A DNA stretch of 64,000 nt. Origin: Macrothele yani. Lineage: Eukaryota > Arthropoda > Arachnida > Araneae > Macrothelidae. The notes below the pieces were generated by a model that ran no database searches, was not told the origin of the DNA, and was given only the letters and a program-made list of their open reading frames with translations. Shown here piece after piece: positions 33,424-43,739 of this stretch. Position 1 is the first letter of the stretch, and every line of letters begins with the position of its first letter. The stretch is from NCBI GenBank assembly GCA_039090855.1, contig CM077013.1:136483240-136547239 (forward strand). The letters run 5' to 3'. Both the position numbers and the translations under genes were made by a program.

Positions 33424-33513
33424 ACCCCATCAGACGTGGTGGGTTGGAGACCATGGCGTGTAACCATGTCAGAGATATACCTAGAAGATCCTCACGTTAT
33501 AATTAAACTTTTT

Positions 33514-33579
33514 AGGGTTCCTTTGAACCAGAACCTCGGTGTAAGGGTTCCTTTGAACCAGAACCAGAACCTCGGTGTA
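33514..33579. repeat. Tandem duplication across the left LTR boundary
   Basis: A 30-bp unit (33514-33543) is repeated as a 36-bp unit (33544-33579). The units contain AGGGTTCCTTTGAACCAGAA and CCTCGGTGTA, so they include the first four bases of the LTR. The duplication therefore arose after integration or involved a nested end. Confidence 0.8.
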
Positions 33580-34798
33580 AGGGCGAAAAGTAATAATGAG
33601 ATGCATATCATTTAAGATATGATCTAGTGCTAATTTATGTACATAAAAACAAAGAAATAACTTTATTTCCTTAACTGTGTGCATATACAATGCCCAAGGT
33701 TAGAAGGGCGCCAGCCTGTCTGGGAAGACGGAATACGTCCTTTGTGTAAAAGAATGTCAGTGTTGTTGTATGTTTTGTTCTGTTTGTATAGAGTCTGGTT
33801 TCCACGTACAGAAGTTCGTCAGGTGGAATGTGTGGTATGTCGTCGAGCACGGAGACAATAAGCGAGGGAGAGCGATTTCCCCAGAAGCAGGAGCGGCTGG
33901 GGTGAAGATTCGAAGAAAGGGTGCCTGCGGTCAAAGGTCAGGTTCGCTCCAGTACCTGACAAGGTCAGTGCCTTGTGAAAGGTCAGCGCCTCGTGGTAGA
34001 GGGGGGCCGAAAAAGAAAGGAGGGGTCTTTAGAGCGAGGGGGATAAGAGATAGCTTCGGGAGAGAGAAAGAGATTGGCGAAGCCGCTTGGAAGGCGAGTA
34101 GACGTCGGGAGCTTGACTCCGAGGAATGCGGTTCCTGGTTTTTGCGTGAAGCCGTGTGCTTCGGGAGAGAGAACGAGGATGGCGAGGTGCGCTTGAACGG
34201 TGGGTAGACGTGCGGCGTCTATGCTCCGAGGAACGTAGTTCCTGTTATTTGCGTGAAGCTAGAGGCTTCGGGAGAAAGCGTAAAAGAGTGCAACGAGTGT
34301 CTGGAAGACGGATAGACTGTGGAGATTTTATGCTCCGAGGAACGCAGTTCCTGATTTTTTGCGCGAAACAGAGTGTCTAGAGACAGCGTGGAGTCGGAAC
34401 GACTCGGAAATTAGAATGGCGATAGGGCAACGGATTTAATATTGAACACTTCGTGACGGACGACGCATGCCACAAATTCGTCGACGCGGACATTGGCACC
34501 GGAACCAGACTCTCACTAGTACTTTGATTCATTAAATTTATTATCTTTCTTATTCACGAAGTATTTATTGAAGTTGATGAAGTGCCTTACAGTAGCCATT
34601 CTCTCCCTTCCTTGATTCGCGGATAATTACACAAAAAGGCGGAGGAAGAGGGGCCTGGATGATAAATTTATTATTAATAAATTGCGAGAGTGAGAACCAC
34701 AGATTATTTGCTGTAGGGGGAAGTTGTTAAATTAACTCACGGACGCCTATCGGAAAGAAGGCGGGACTTAGCACGAAAGTCTATGTCTCACCCCTACA
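33576..34798 (+). repeat. 5' LTR
   Basis: 1223 bp, TGTAAGGGCG to CACCCCTACA. It contains imperfect repeats of about 100 bp (34050-34390) marked by GCTTCGGGAGA and GAGGAACG-AGTTCCTG motifs. It should hold promoter and polyadenylation signals; I cannot place them confidently. Short frames inside it are repeats, not genes. Confidence 0.93.
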
Positions 34799-34812
34799 GC
34801 AAAATAATAAAT

Positions 34813-34831
34813 GGCGCAATCGACAGGATCA
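34813..34831 (+). promoter_or_regulatory. Primer binding site, tRNA-Ser-like
   Basis: TGGCGCAATCGACAGGATC begins 14 bases after the LTR end. It starts with TGG, complementary to a tRNA 3' CCA. It closely resembles the serine-tRNA primer sites of Drosophila 297/17.6-type elements, recalled from general knowledge and not checked. It would prime minus-strand cDNA synthesis. Confidence 0.65.
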
Positions 34832-35700
34832 ATGTTTGATACCAGGTAAACCCGAGGAGGAGAAGGCGAAGCTAAGAAATAAGTGAATAAGTAATTCTTG
34901 TTGTGAGGAACAACGGAAGGCAACCTCTGCTACTAGGACTCTGTGCACAAAGAAAAGTGGTGATTTCATCGACTGCAGTGACAGGGAGATCCGTAACTAG
35001 GATCAACGGACGAGACCGACAGACGCAGTGACAGGGAGATCCGTAACCAGGGTCCAAGGACGAGTTTGACAGACGACAACTACGAAGATTGCAACCGGAT
35101 TCAGGACGAGAGGAGCCGGCAAGGTGCGTTACCAATACACAACGGAGAGAGCCGACGAGGCTCGGACCCAGTGTGCAAGACAGAATTCCGGGAGACCACG
35201 TCTCACGTCACCAGTTAGACTGGACTTTCCCTGTTTAGGGAGTCCCATCGCGGGCCGCAGTTTAGCTGCAACAGAGAAGCTGAGGGGGCCCGAGGAGCCC
35301 GGTAAGTACTACTTTTGAAGCCGCAATTTGAATACCTGTGTCGATACCTGTGTATAAGTTAGAAATAGCTGAATAAGTTTCATCAGGACACTAGGAGTAC
35401 TAGAGGTAACCTTTCTAAGATAAATTTAACTTAAGAGTAGTGAGGATATAGTAAGAAAAATTTGAGATAATAAATTGTGAAAGTATATTTTTTTATGTGA
35501 AGAAAGAAAATAGCGGACAGAGAAGGATAGGTACTAGCCTAGATAAAAAGAAAAAGTAAAAGGTAGAGATCAAAATGATATTTAACTAGGTATCTCAGCG
35601 AAGTAGATAGAAATTAGTAGTGTGAGAGCAAAGGCTAACCATCGGGGAATTGTATTATTTTATTTCAGTGTATATATATTTTAGTGTATATTATTGTTGC
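34832..35700 (+). other. Leader of the LTR element with a 50-bp tandem duplication
   Basis: Untranslated leader. A unit with CAGTGACAGGGAGATCCGTA is present twice (34975-35024 and 35025-35074). The rest is AT-rich without coding motifs. Confidence 0.6.
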
Positions 35701-35861
35701 ATGATAATGGCGGAACAGTTTTTGGAAGGGAAAATTAATGAAGAACTCGCTGACCGGAATTCCGAGGGAAGCAAAAGAGAAAATGAGGGAAGAACAGATA
35801 ATGAATTGAATTCTAGCAATGAAGTAATAATTCATGACAAAGGAATAGAAGGGAATTCGAT
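35701..35861 (+). pseudogene. gag N-terminal fragment, cut by a SINE
   Basis: An ATG at 35701 opens a frame with charged sequence (MAEQFLEGKINEEL, then NSEGSKRENEGRTDN) that runs into the SINE at 35862. After the SINE the main gag frame is shifted relative to this one, so either an extra indel is present or the original start was at 36126. It probably encodes the Gag leader. Confidence 0.5.
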
Positions 35862-36082
35862 AAAGCCGCCCCGGTGGCGCAGTGGTCTAAGGCGTTGGCC
35901 TATGATCATTCGTCCGAAGGGGTCCGGGTTCGAATCCCGGTGAGGCATGGATGTTGTGTTTGTCATACGGCACTGACTCTCTCCCTTCCCTGGAACCAGT
36001 GACCCTAAATTAGGGACGGGCGACTGCTTATAGCCCAATGAGTTGCTCACGGTGGTCGTTAAACCTCCAATCAAAAAAAAAA
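35862..36082 (+). mobile_element. tRNA-derived SINE inserted in gag
   Basis: The best-preserved head in the window: GCCCCGGTGGCGCAGTGG, TCTAAGGCG, B box GGTTCGAATCC. It ends in CCTCCAATC and an A-tail. AATTCGAT at 35854-35861 recurs at 36083-36090. It is younger than the LTR element. Confidence 0.95.
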
Positions 36083-36125
36083 AATTCGATGTCTAGATTG
36101 GGAATATAAATTTAGGGTATTGGAG

Positions 36126-38330
36126 ATGGAACAGAAAAAGCTAGAATTACATTTAGAGCAACAGCGAATTGAGATGGAGCTAGCCGATAGAAAAGAGGCT
36201 AGGGCTTATGAGCTAAAAAAATTAGAGATAGAACAAGAACGGGGCGTAACATCAGAGTCAGGGAGACAGTCAACGAAGCTGGCCGACTGCATCAGAATTC
36301 TAGAGAGGAATTTACCCAAAAGCCCTACAAAACCCGAAGAGATATTGGATTTTTTTGACACCTTAGAGAGAGCGTTTATTCTGCATGACATACCAGAGAG
36401 CATGCAAAGGCGGTTAGTGATTGCGTTATTCAATGCGGATTGCGTAAACCATTTGTCCCGACGTCTGACCGTAGAGCAATATGATAATTATGATACCGTC
36501 AAGGAAGCTATTCTCAGTGAATGTCATTTGACTCCAGATGTATATCTGAAGCAGTTCGAGGCGATACGCCGGAACAAGGGGGAGAGCTTCCAACAGCTAG
36601 CGGGACGGATTGGCAGGTCACTCAGGTATTATGTTGCCAACTGCGGAGTAACCGAGTTCGACCAATTAGTAAATCTGCTAGTGTGTGATAAGTTTAAAGG
36701 ATTGCTATATCCATCCTTAAAAACCTATTTACTGCAGAGAGGTGCGGTGGGTAAACTAGTATTGGCTAAAGAATTGGGGGAGTTATGTGATTCATATGAG
36801 AGTCATGTGGAAGCACTAGAGATAGGAAAGGTGAAGGATAATTTTTCGTCGAATTACAATACCAAAGGGAGTCAGTATATTTCTACGGGAAGCGGATTCG
36901 TGAAGAGAGAGAGCGGGAATAGTAGTGGGCAGTTGCAGAAGGAGAACTTCCAAGCGCCTGATAGGAAGTTCGGGAGTAAGGTAGAAGGAGAACGACCTAT
37001 GAGAAGTCAGGATAACCCTAGTTTAGATCGAGGCATAATCTGTTTTTATTGTAGGAAGCCTGGTCATCGGCAGTCATTATGTCCCCAGAAGGGTAGCGTA
37101 AGACCGGAGGGCAGGAGTAATTCCAATTATTGGCGGAACGACGGGGTGAAAAAAGTAGGAAGGGTAGCTGTGGAGAATAATCAGGAAGTAGAGAAACCTA
37201 AAGAGGAGACCGGAGTAAAAGTAGAACAGGAGGTGAGAAAGATGAGCGCAACGGTGGGAAGAGTTTTCGGATCTAACCAAGCAGAGATTAAAAAGATAGA
37301 AATACCTGTAGGAGAACAAATTATGGTAACCACAGAGGCAGGGCTCCAAGCCAGTATACTGGTAGATAGTGGGGCAGAATTCAATTGTTTAAAGAGAGGA
37401 TTATTGGGAGAAGAAAAATTGGAGGAAATTGGGAAGGTAAAACTGACAGGGTTTGATGGAAGAGCAGCCGTTTTTCCCATAAAAACGGTTGGAATTAGGA
37501 TTATGGAAGCAGGTCTAGAAAAGGCGGGGAGTAAAACGATAGGAATCAGTGAAATTGTTTGTGCCATAGTACCTAATTTGAGTAATGAGTTTATTATTAC
37601 TCCAGAAGATTACGTAAAAATGTCAACGGTTAGAGACTGTAGTCCCGAGTGGGCGATTAATTTACAGAAAGCGCTAGAACCTAAACAGCAGAGGGAAGAG
37701 CGAAAGTACGAAGAAAGGGAGGATTCAATAGAGGAGAATGAGAGTACGGAAGGCCGTACCCACCGAGCTAATATCGCGGTGAATCAGGTAGGGGTCAAGG
37801 AGGAACCGGAAGTGCCTAAGGCAAAGAGCGAGCCGCCGCCGATAGAGGAGCGCGTGGTCGAAGAGGAGGCGAAGTCGGACAGCCAATCAGGAGACCAAGA
37901 GGCAAGCGCACGGGGAGAAAGTAAGCAGACGGAGATAGCTCGTTCGGGCTCCGGCGAGGAGATTGGAGATTCTCGGCAAGTAAGCAGATCCGATCACGCG
38001 GTATTCGCAGGCCAACAGGAGGAAGATAGGACCTTATCGGAAGCTCGTAGATGTGCTAAAGAGGAAAAAGGAGGTTATGTTTACATAGAAGGGATGCTCT
38101 ACCATAGAGAAAGGGTGTTAGGGCAATTGACAAATCAACTTGTAGTCCCGGAGATTATGAGAAAACAAGAGCTAAGCCTGGCACATGATTTGGTAATTTT
38201 AGAATCAGAGGTAGAGCTCGGGGAGATTCGGGAGATGCCCATGGAGCCGAAGGGTGAAGAGAGGAGTGATCCCAAGCAGCTGAACGTAGAAAATCCAGAG
38301 ATCACGCAGCAGCAACTTTGGGAGCTATAG
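36126..38330 (+). pseudogene. Gag-protease polyprotein with an integrase-domain remnant
   Basis: About 734 codons from the first ATG to a TAG. Residues 1-40 form a charged coiled coil (KKLELHLEQQRIEMELADRK). Residues about 45-240 form a retroelement capsid-type region (FFDTLERAF, GESFQQLAGRIGRSLRYY). A CX2CX4HX4C zinc knuckle (CFYCRKPGHRQSLC) starts at residue 306. An aspartic protease motif LVDSGAEFN has its Asp at residue 414. A Glu/Lys-rich linker follows. Residues 649-689 read VYIEGMLYHRERVLG and QLVVPEIMRKQELSLAHD, like the start of an integrase HHCC zinc domain up to its first His. The rest of integrase is missing without loss of frame. The stop TAG is in frame with the reverse transcriptase that follows. 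Gag packages RNA and protease matures the polyprotein. Confidence 0.85.
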
Positions 38331-39746
38331 GAGTTGGTAGATCGCTCGAAAGTATTTTTTTCGGCGGAAGTAGGAAGAACCACGTTAGGTAACCACGAGA
38401 TAACGGTTAAACCGGGGAGTGTGCTACGTACTCAGCACAGATACAAAGTGCCCCAATCTATGCAGCGGGCGGTGGATTATCAGATTCAGGAGTTATGTGA
38501 CAGAGGGATGATAGAAGAGTCGGGGGAACAGTATAGTCATCCAATTGTTTGTATTGCTAAACGTACAGGGGAAGTCAGATTGTGTTGTGACTTTAGAATG
38601 CTCAACGCGCACACCGTCGCAGACGCATTTCCCATGTCACACATCCCGGATCTTTTAGCCAAGGTGGGGGCAGCAAAATACATCACAACTTTGGATATGC
38701 TGAAGGGGTATTATCAAATACCGATGGACCCCGGAAGCAAGAAATACACTACGTTTGCTACCCACCGAGGATTGTTCCAGTGGAATGTAATGCCTTTTGG
38801 ATTGTCGGGGGCCGCTGCAACATTCCAGAGGATAATGAACAAAGTGTTAAACCCATTTTTGGATTATGCAGTAGCTTACCTCGATGACGTTGCAGTGTTC
38901 TCCAAGAATTGGGAGGAGCACTTGCAACATTTAGAGAAGGTAATCGGTAGCTTGGTGGAAGCGGGGTTTACGGGGAACCTAGAGAAGTGCTGCTTCGCTA
39001 AGGAAAAAGTGCATTACTTAGGGCACGTGTTCGGTTCTGGGAGTCACCAGCCGGACCCGGAGAAGTTACAGGCGGTCAAGGACCTGTTACCGCCGAAGAC
39101 GAAGAAGGAAGTACCTAGTTTCTTGGGACTCTGCAGTTATTATCGGGAATACGTACCGGGGTTCGCCGAGATCGCGAAACCGCTAACCGATTTAACGGGA
39201 AAGAAAGCCGCGGAGAAAGTGAGTTGGACGGCAGAGATGGACATCGCATTCAAAAGGCTAAAGGAATGTTTATGTTCCGCACCAGTACTGGCGACGCCAA
39301 GCTTTGACCGTCCGTTCTTATTGTACACGGATGCGAGTTCATTTGCCGTAGCCTGCTGTTTAGCGCAGAGAAGTAACGGGGGAGAAATCCGACCGGTAGC
39401 TTACGCCAGCCGGAAGTTGAACGGCACGCAGGCCAGATGGGCCGCCAGTCACAAGGAGGCCTACGCAATAGTATAGGCACTCCAGAAGTTCGAAGGATGG
39501 ATTTTCGGGCATCCAGTGGAAGTAATGTCCGATCACAATCCGCTAGTTTATTTGACTAGCGCAGCATCCCAGAGCTCTAAACTACAGAGATGGAGTTTGG
39601 CCATCTCACAATTCAACATCAAAATAACGCACATAGCAGGCAAGCTAATCCCCCACGCTGATGCTTTATCTCGGTTATCTTTTGAGGTAGGTGATCAGCG
39701 TCCTGATGAACACAAGAGTATCACTACACAGGTAGAGACTCAGTGA
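38331..39746 (+). pseudogene. Reverse transcriptase-RNase H region, one internal TAG
   Basis: In the same frame as gag-protease. It has the motif order of Ty3/Gypsy enzymes: EESGEQYSHPIVCI, RLCCDFRMLN, YITTLDMLKGYYQIPMD, NVMPFGLSGAAATFQRIMN and the catalytic YLDD at 38877-38888. Then come the LGLCSYYREYVPGF linker, RNase H (LLYTDASSFAVACCL, a KEAYAIV box, SDHNPLVYL) and HADALSRL. The TAG at 39474-39476 stands where relatives usually have a residue such as Trp (AIV-x-ALQKF), so it is probably a mutation. Coding ends at 39746 with no integrase or envelope. The enzyme copies element RNA into cDNA; catalytic residues look intact but the stops separate the domains. Confidence 0.9.
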
Positions 39747-39951
39747 GGCTCGAAGGTGGTACTGTAGTACGACAAAAAAAAAAAAAAAAAAAAGGAGAAA
39801 GGAACGGGGGAAGTGATATTATTATTTTCGCCTGTTTGTGTCTGTATGTGAGGTGATAAACTGAAAAACAATATATATAAAGAAACTCAAGTGAACAGGA
39901 CTCACCATGCGAAGTAAGGACCCCGCATGTTTCGTCTCAGGGGCCGAGGCC
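39747..39951 (+). other. Short 3' region before the 3' LTR
   Basis: It holds an A-run (39775-39792) and AGGGGCCGAGGCC immediately before the LTR, which could be the polypurine-type second-strand primer. It has no coding and is too short for an integrase. Confidence 0.5.
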
Positions 39952-41177
39952 TGTAAGGGCGAAAAGTAATAATGATGTGCATATCATTTAAGATATGATC
40001 TAGTGCTAATTTATGTACATAAAAACAAAGAAATAACTTTATTTCATTAACCGTGGGCATATACAATGCCCAAGGTTAGAAGGGCGCCAGCCTGTCTGGG
40101 AAGACTGAATACGTCCTTTGTGTAAAAGAATGTCAGTATTGTTGTATGTTTTGTTCTGTTTGTATAGAGTCTGGTTTCCACGTACAGAAGATATATGTCG
40201 TCGAGCACGGAGGTATGTCGTCGAGCACGGAGACAATAAGCGAGGGAGAGCGATTTCCCCAGAAGCAGGAGCGGCTGAGGTGCAGATTCGAAGAAAGGGT
40301 GCCTGCGGTCAAAGGTCAGGTTCGCTCCAGGACCTGACAAGGTCAGCGCCTTGTGAGAGGTCAGCGCCTCGTGGTAGAGGGGGGCCGAAAAAAGAAAGGA
40401 GGGGTCTTTAGAGCGAGGGGGATAAGAGATAGCTTCGGGAGAGAGAAAGAGATTGGCGAAGCCGCTTGGAAGGCGAGTAGACGTCGGGAGCTTGACTCCG
40501 AGGAATGCGGTTCCTGGTTTTTGCGTGAAGCCGTGTGCTTCGGGAGAGAGAACGAGGATGGCGAGGTGCGCTTGAACGGTGGGTAGACGTGCGGCGTCTA
40601 TGCTCCGAGGAACGTAGTTCCTGTTATTTGAGTGAAGCTAGAGGCTTCGGGAGAAAGCGTAAAAGAGTGCAACGAGTGTCTGGAAGACGGATAGACTGTG
40701 GAGATTTTATGCTCCGAGGAACGCAGTTCCTGATTTTTTGCGCGAAACAGAGTGTCTAGAGACAGCGTGGAGTCGGAACGACTCGGAAATTAGAATGGCG
40801 ATAGGGCAACGGATTTAATATTGAACACTTCGTGACGGACGACGCATGCCACAAATTCGTCGACGCGGACATTGGCACCGGAACCAGACTCTCACTAGTA
40901 CTTTGATTCATTAAATTTATTATCTTTCTTATTCACGAAGTATTTATTGAAGTTGATGAAGTGCCTTACAGTAGCCATTCTCTCCCTTCCTTGATTCGCG
41001 GAAAATTACACAAAAAGGCGGAGGAAGAGGGGCCTGGATGATAAATTTATTATTAATAAATTACGAGAGTGAGAACCTCAGATTATTTGCTGTAGCGGGA
41101 AGTTGTTAAATTAACTCACGGACGCCTATCGGAAAGAAGGCGGGACTTAGCACGAAAGTCTATGTCTCACCCCTACA
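39952..41177 (+). repeat. 3' LTR
   Basis: 1226 bp, differing from the 5' LTR by few substitutions and small indels, including a local duplication of GTCGTCGAGCACGGAG near 40197-40232. Confidence 0.93.
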
Positions 41178-41290
41178 CTCGGCATACAGGTACATATACA
41201 TGATGGGTGTTTGCATTACTTTTTTACCTATCTTTCATTTTCGATTATTACACAGTCGTATTAGAAAAATATACACAGTCGTATCAGAAA

Positions 41291-42577
41291 GGTGACATTG
41301 AGGATCTCAGGAACTACAGACCTATCAGCCTCCTATCAGTGGTTTATAAAATCTTCACTAAAGTTCTTTCTCACCGCTTGAAGGTAACACTGGACATGGC
41401 TCAACCGAGAGAACAAGCTGGATTCAGGAGTGGCTACAGCACCATAGATCATATCCACGTACTGAGAGAACTAATTGAAAGAGCGAGGGAATATGAACTT
41501 CCATTGTGCATGGCTTTTATCGATTATGAAAAAGCCTTTGATTCGGTGAAACCATCAGCAGTTACCACGGCTCTGAAATCCTGCGGTATTGAAGATGCAT
41601 ACATTAATATTATTAATAACATCTATGAAAATGCAAGTGCAAAGATTCGGCTGTTTGAAAATACAACACACATAAAAATTGGAAAGGGAGTGAGACAAGG
41701 TGACACCATATCTCCGAAGCTCTTTAATGCCACGTTGGAAAATGTCTTTCAATCACTGAACTGGGAAAACAAAGGGATAAAGATTAATGGAGATTATCTA
41801 ACCCACCTTCGTTTTGCTGATGACGTAGTCATTTTTGCAACTACCCCATCTGAGCTGCAGAGTATGATCCAGGAACTTGCTGACAAGAGTAAAGAAGTGG
41901 GATTAAAAATGAACTTTCAGAAGACAAAAGTGATGTTCAATGCTTTTACAAGAAATGAAGATTTATCTATTGATGGAGAAAAACTGGAGATAACAGATAC
42001 GTATGTTTATCTTGGACAGCAGATATCAAGTGAGGGTCACATTGATGAAGAAATTAATCGGCGTACAAAACTTGCCTGGAGAGCTTTTGGAAGAAACAGC
42101 ATAATTTTCAAGAGCAATATGCCATTATGTCTTAAAAGAAAAGTGTTTGATCAATGCATCCTTCCAGTGCTTACGTATGGTGCAGAGACGTGGACCTTAA
42201 CTAAAAGAGACATACAAAAGCTGCAGACAACTCAAAGCAACATGGAGAGGTGCATGCTTGGTATAACCAGGAGAGATAAGAAGAGGAACTCGTGGATCCG
42301 AAAAATGACGAGAGTGGAAGACATCATGATCAGAGTTAAATCCCTGAAATGGCAATGGGCTGGACATACTGCCAGAAGGACAGACCATAGATGGACAGCC
42401 GAAATTTTAGATTGGATTCCAAGGGACAGGAAAAGACCCAGAAAAAGACCACATGGGAGATGGGTGGATGAAATTCGTAAATATGCGGGAGTGACATGGA
42501 GGAGACTGGCACAAGACAGACCGTTGTGGAGGAAACTTGGGGAGACCTTCGTCCAGCAGTGGATTGATAATGGTTGA
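41291..42577 (+). CDS. RTE reverse transcriptase, 5'-truncated, open frame
   Basis: 429 codons without a stop. Motifs: NYRPISLLSVVYK, GFRSGYSTIDHI, FIDYEKAFDS, GVRQGDTISPKLFNATLENV and the catalytic FADD in LRFADDVVIFA near residue 180. These are followed by the thumb region and the RTE-specific C-terminal domain (AETWTLTKRDIQKL, WAGHTARRTDHRW, WIPRDRKRP, GRWVDEIRKYAGVTWRRLAQ), ending IDNG. The endonuclease and the first reverse transcriptase motifs are lost through 5' truncation, so it is not autonomous. The open frame can start further left only by reading flanking DNA. Its sequence serves as the reference for the decayed copies. Confidence 0.93.
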   Translation, partial: GDIEDLRNYRPISLLSVVYKIFTKVLSHRLKVTLDMAQPREQAGFRSGYSTIDHIHVLRELIERAREYELPLCMAFIDYEKAFDSVKPSAVTTALKSCGIEDAYINIINNIYENASAKIRLFENTTHIKIGKGVRQGDTISPKLFNATLENVFQSLNWENKGIKINGDYLTHLRFADDVVIFATTPSELQSMIQELADKSKEVGLKMNFQKTKVMFNAFTRNEDLSIDGEKLEITDTYVYLGQQISSEGHIDEEINRRTKLAWRAFGRNSIIFKSNMPLCLKRKVFDQCILPVLTYGAETWTLTKRDIQKLQTTQSNMERCMLGITRRDKKRNSWIRKMTRVEDIMIRVKSLKWQWAGHTARRTDHRWTAEILDWIPRDRKRPRKRPHGRWVDEIRKYAGVTWRRLAQDRPLWRKLGETFVQQWIDNG

Positions 42578-42606
42578 CAATGATGATGATGATGATGATG
42601 ATGATG
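41291..42606 (+). mobile_element. RTE-clade LINE, 5'-truncated, young
   Basis: It is flanked by an 8-bp duplication ATCAGAAA (41283-41290 and 42607-42614). It starts abruptly within the reverse transcriptase (GDIEDLRNYRP) and ends with a long (GAT)n tail. The reading frame is intact throughout, unlike the other RTE copies here. It sits inside the end of a Tc1-like element. Confidence 0.95.
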
Positions 42607-42639
42607 ATCAGAAAAATGTGACCACCTACCTAATAATGA

Positions 42640-43631
42640 GAATAACCAGCGTCGGCCCGAATGACAGCAGGGGGACGGCGTGCCATGGACGCAATGCTGC
42701 CCTGAAAGGTTGCCCAAGGCACGCGTGCTCATTCGGACGTGGTCATAGGTCGGCACGTCGAACCTGTCAATCCAAATAGTCCCACAAGTGCTCTATGAGA
42801 TTGAGGTTGGGCGATTTCGCAGGCAAAGTCAGAACGGAGACATTGCTGTCGTGTTCTTGGAACCAGTCACGCACCCCCTTAGCGACGTGACAGGACGCAC
42901 TGTCCTGTTGGTAGACACCACCACCACCAGGGTAAACGTCCAACATGAAGAGATCAAATGGTTAGTGAGGGTGGATAGGAAGCCATTGGCGTTCAGGGAA
43001 CCATCCAGTGGTACCAGCGGTCCCTGGTGATACCAGGAAAACATCCCTTAGATATGCACACTGCCACCACCGGCCGGTACGTGACCGACAAGCGTGTCCG
43101 GGTGTTTGTTCTTGTGTATATGACGCCGTATCCGCTACCTGTCACTTCTGTCGGGTAGAAACCTCGATTTATCGGAGAAGGCAACATTTTCCAACTCTTC
43201 CACTGTCCAATGACGGTAGTCCCATGCGAACTGCAGGCGTCGTTGTCGATGGACCTGGGTTAACATGAACTTCTTGACGCAGCGTCAACTCCGGAAACCC
43301 ATGCACAACAGGTTTCACTCTACTGTTATTGATGACACGTGCCTGGGTTGCCTAGCGTTCATTTGCGTAGTCAATTGCAGCCCTGTTACACGTCGATTTC
43401 CCTTTACCAGTCGACGTTCTCCTCTGCGGTCGATGGCCTTTGGGGCTCCACAGTTGTGACGTCATGAGGTACTCGGTGTACCAGCGGTCCATTCTTGGTA
43501 CACCCTTACTACAGCACTTCGCGAACAGCCCACGAAGTCTGCTGTTTTTGAGATGCTCTCACTCTAGGCGCGGAAGCCGATGATCATTCCTTTTTTAACG
43601 TCCGTCAGATCACTACCTCTGCCCATTGTGC
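42640..43631 (-). pseudogene. Tc1-like transposase, degraded
   Basis: From ATG near 43631 (minus strand): MGRGSDLTDVKKGMIIGFRA, stop, then SKTADFVGCSRSAVVRVYQEW (paired-type helices), RHNCGAPKAI and RRGERRLVKGNRR. In the catalytic half, frames 43044-42829 read GPLVPLDGSLNANG, and near 42790 LIEHLWDYLD holds the final Glu. Frameshifts and stops are frequent. It is closely related to the copy at 55478-56696. Confidence 0.78.
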
Positions 43632-43701
43632 TCGCGGAACGCACTATGGCTCATCTGTCCTGGTCGGCCGCTTAGATCTCCGTATGGTCGACCTTGTCAC
43701 G

Positions 43702-43739
43702 TGCACTCTGTGACGCACCCAGGCGCGTCACAGAGTGCA
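43702..43739. repeat. Perfect hairpin, 15-bp arms
   Basis: Arms 43702-43716 and 43725-43739 (TGCACTCTGTGACGC and its complement) with an 8-base loop. Confidence 0.9.

Larger units (their letters stand above)
33576..41177 (+). mobile_element. Ty3/Gypsy LTR retrotransposon, Gmr1-like domain order
   Basis: It has two nearly identical LTRs (33576-34798, 39952-41177), TG...CA ends (TGTAAGGG and CCCCTACA) and a 5-bp target duplication CTCGG (33571-33575 and 41178-41182). Order inside: primer binding site, leader with a 50-bp duplication, gag, zinc knuckle, protease, a remnant resembling the integrase zinc domain, reverse transcriptase, RNase H, then the 3' LTR. No integrase follows RNase H; only about 200 bp remain. 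Integrase upstream of reverse transcriptase is the Gmr1-type arrangement. A SINE splits gag, and two in-frame TAG codons and an integrase deletion disable it. High LTR identity argues for fairly recent integration. Confidence 0.9.
41272..43650 (-). mobile_element. Tc1-like element with an RTE LINE in its left end
   Basis: TACACAGTCGTATCAGAAA (41272-41290) joins, once the RTE at 41291-42606 and its duplication are removed, to AATGTGACCACC (42613 on). That junction matches the left terminal repeat of the Tc1-like element at 55478 (CACAGTCG, then TGTGACCACC). The transposase lies on the minus strand. The right terminus is not identified; coding similarity ends near 43630. CACAGTCGTATTAGAAAAATA is also present once more, just left (about 41250). 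Confidence 0.7.

Noticed and set aside
33671..34380. Frames inside the LTRs as genes
   Set aside because: The same frames occur in both LTRs, reflecting the repeat and its internal sub-repeats.
36206..39480. Antisense frames across gag-pol
   Set aside because: Shadows of the sense frame; the motifs are all on the plus strand.
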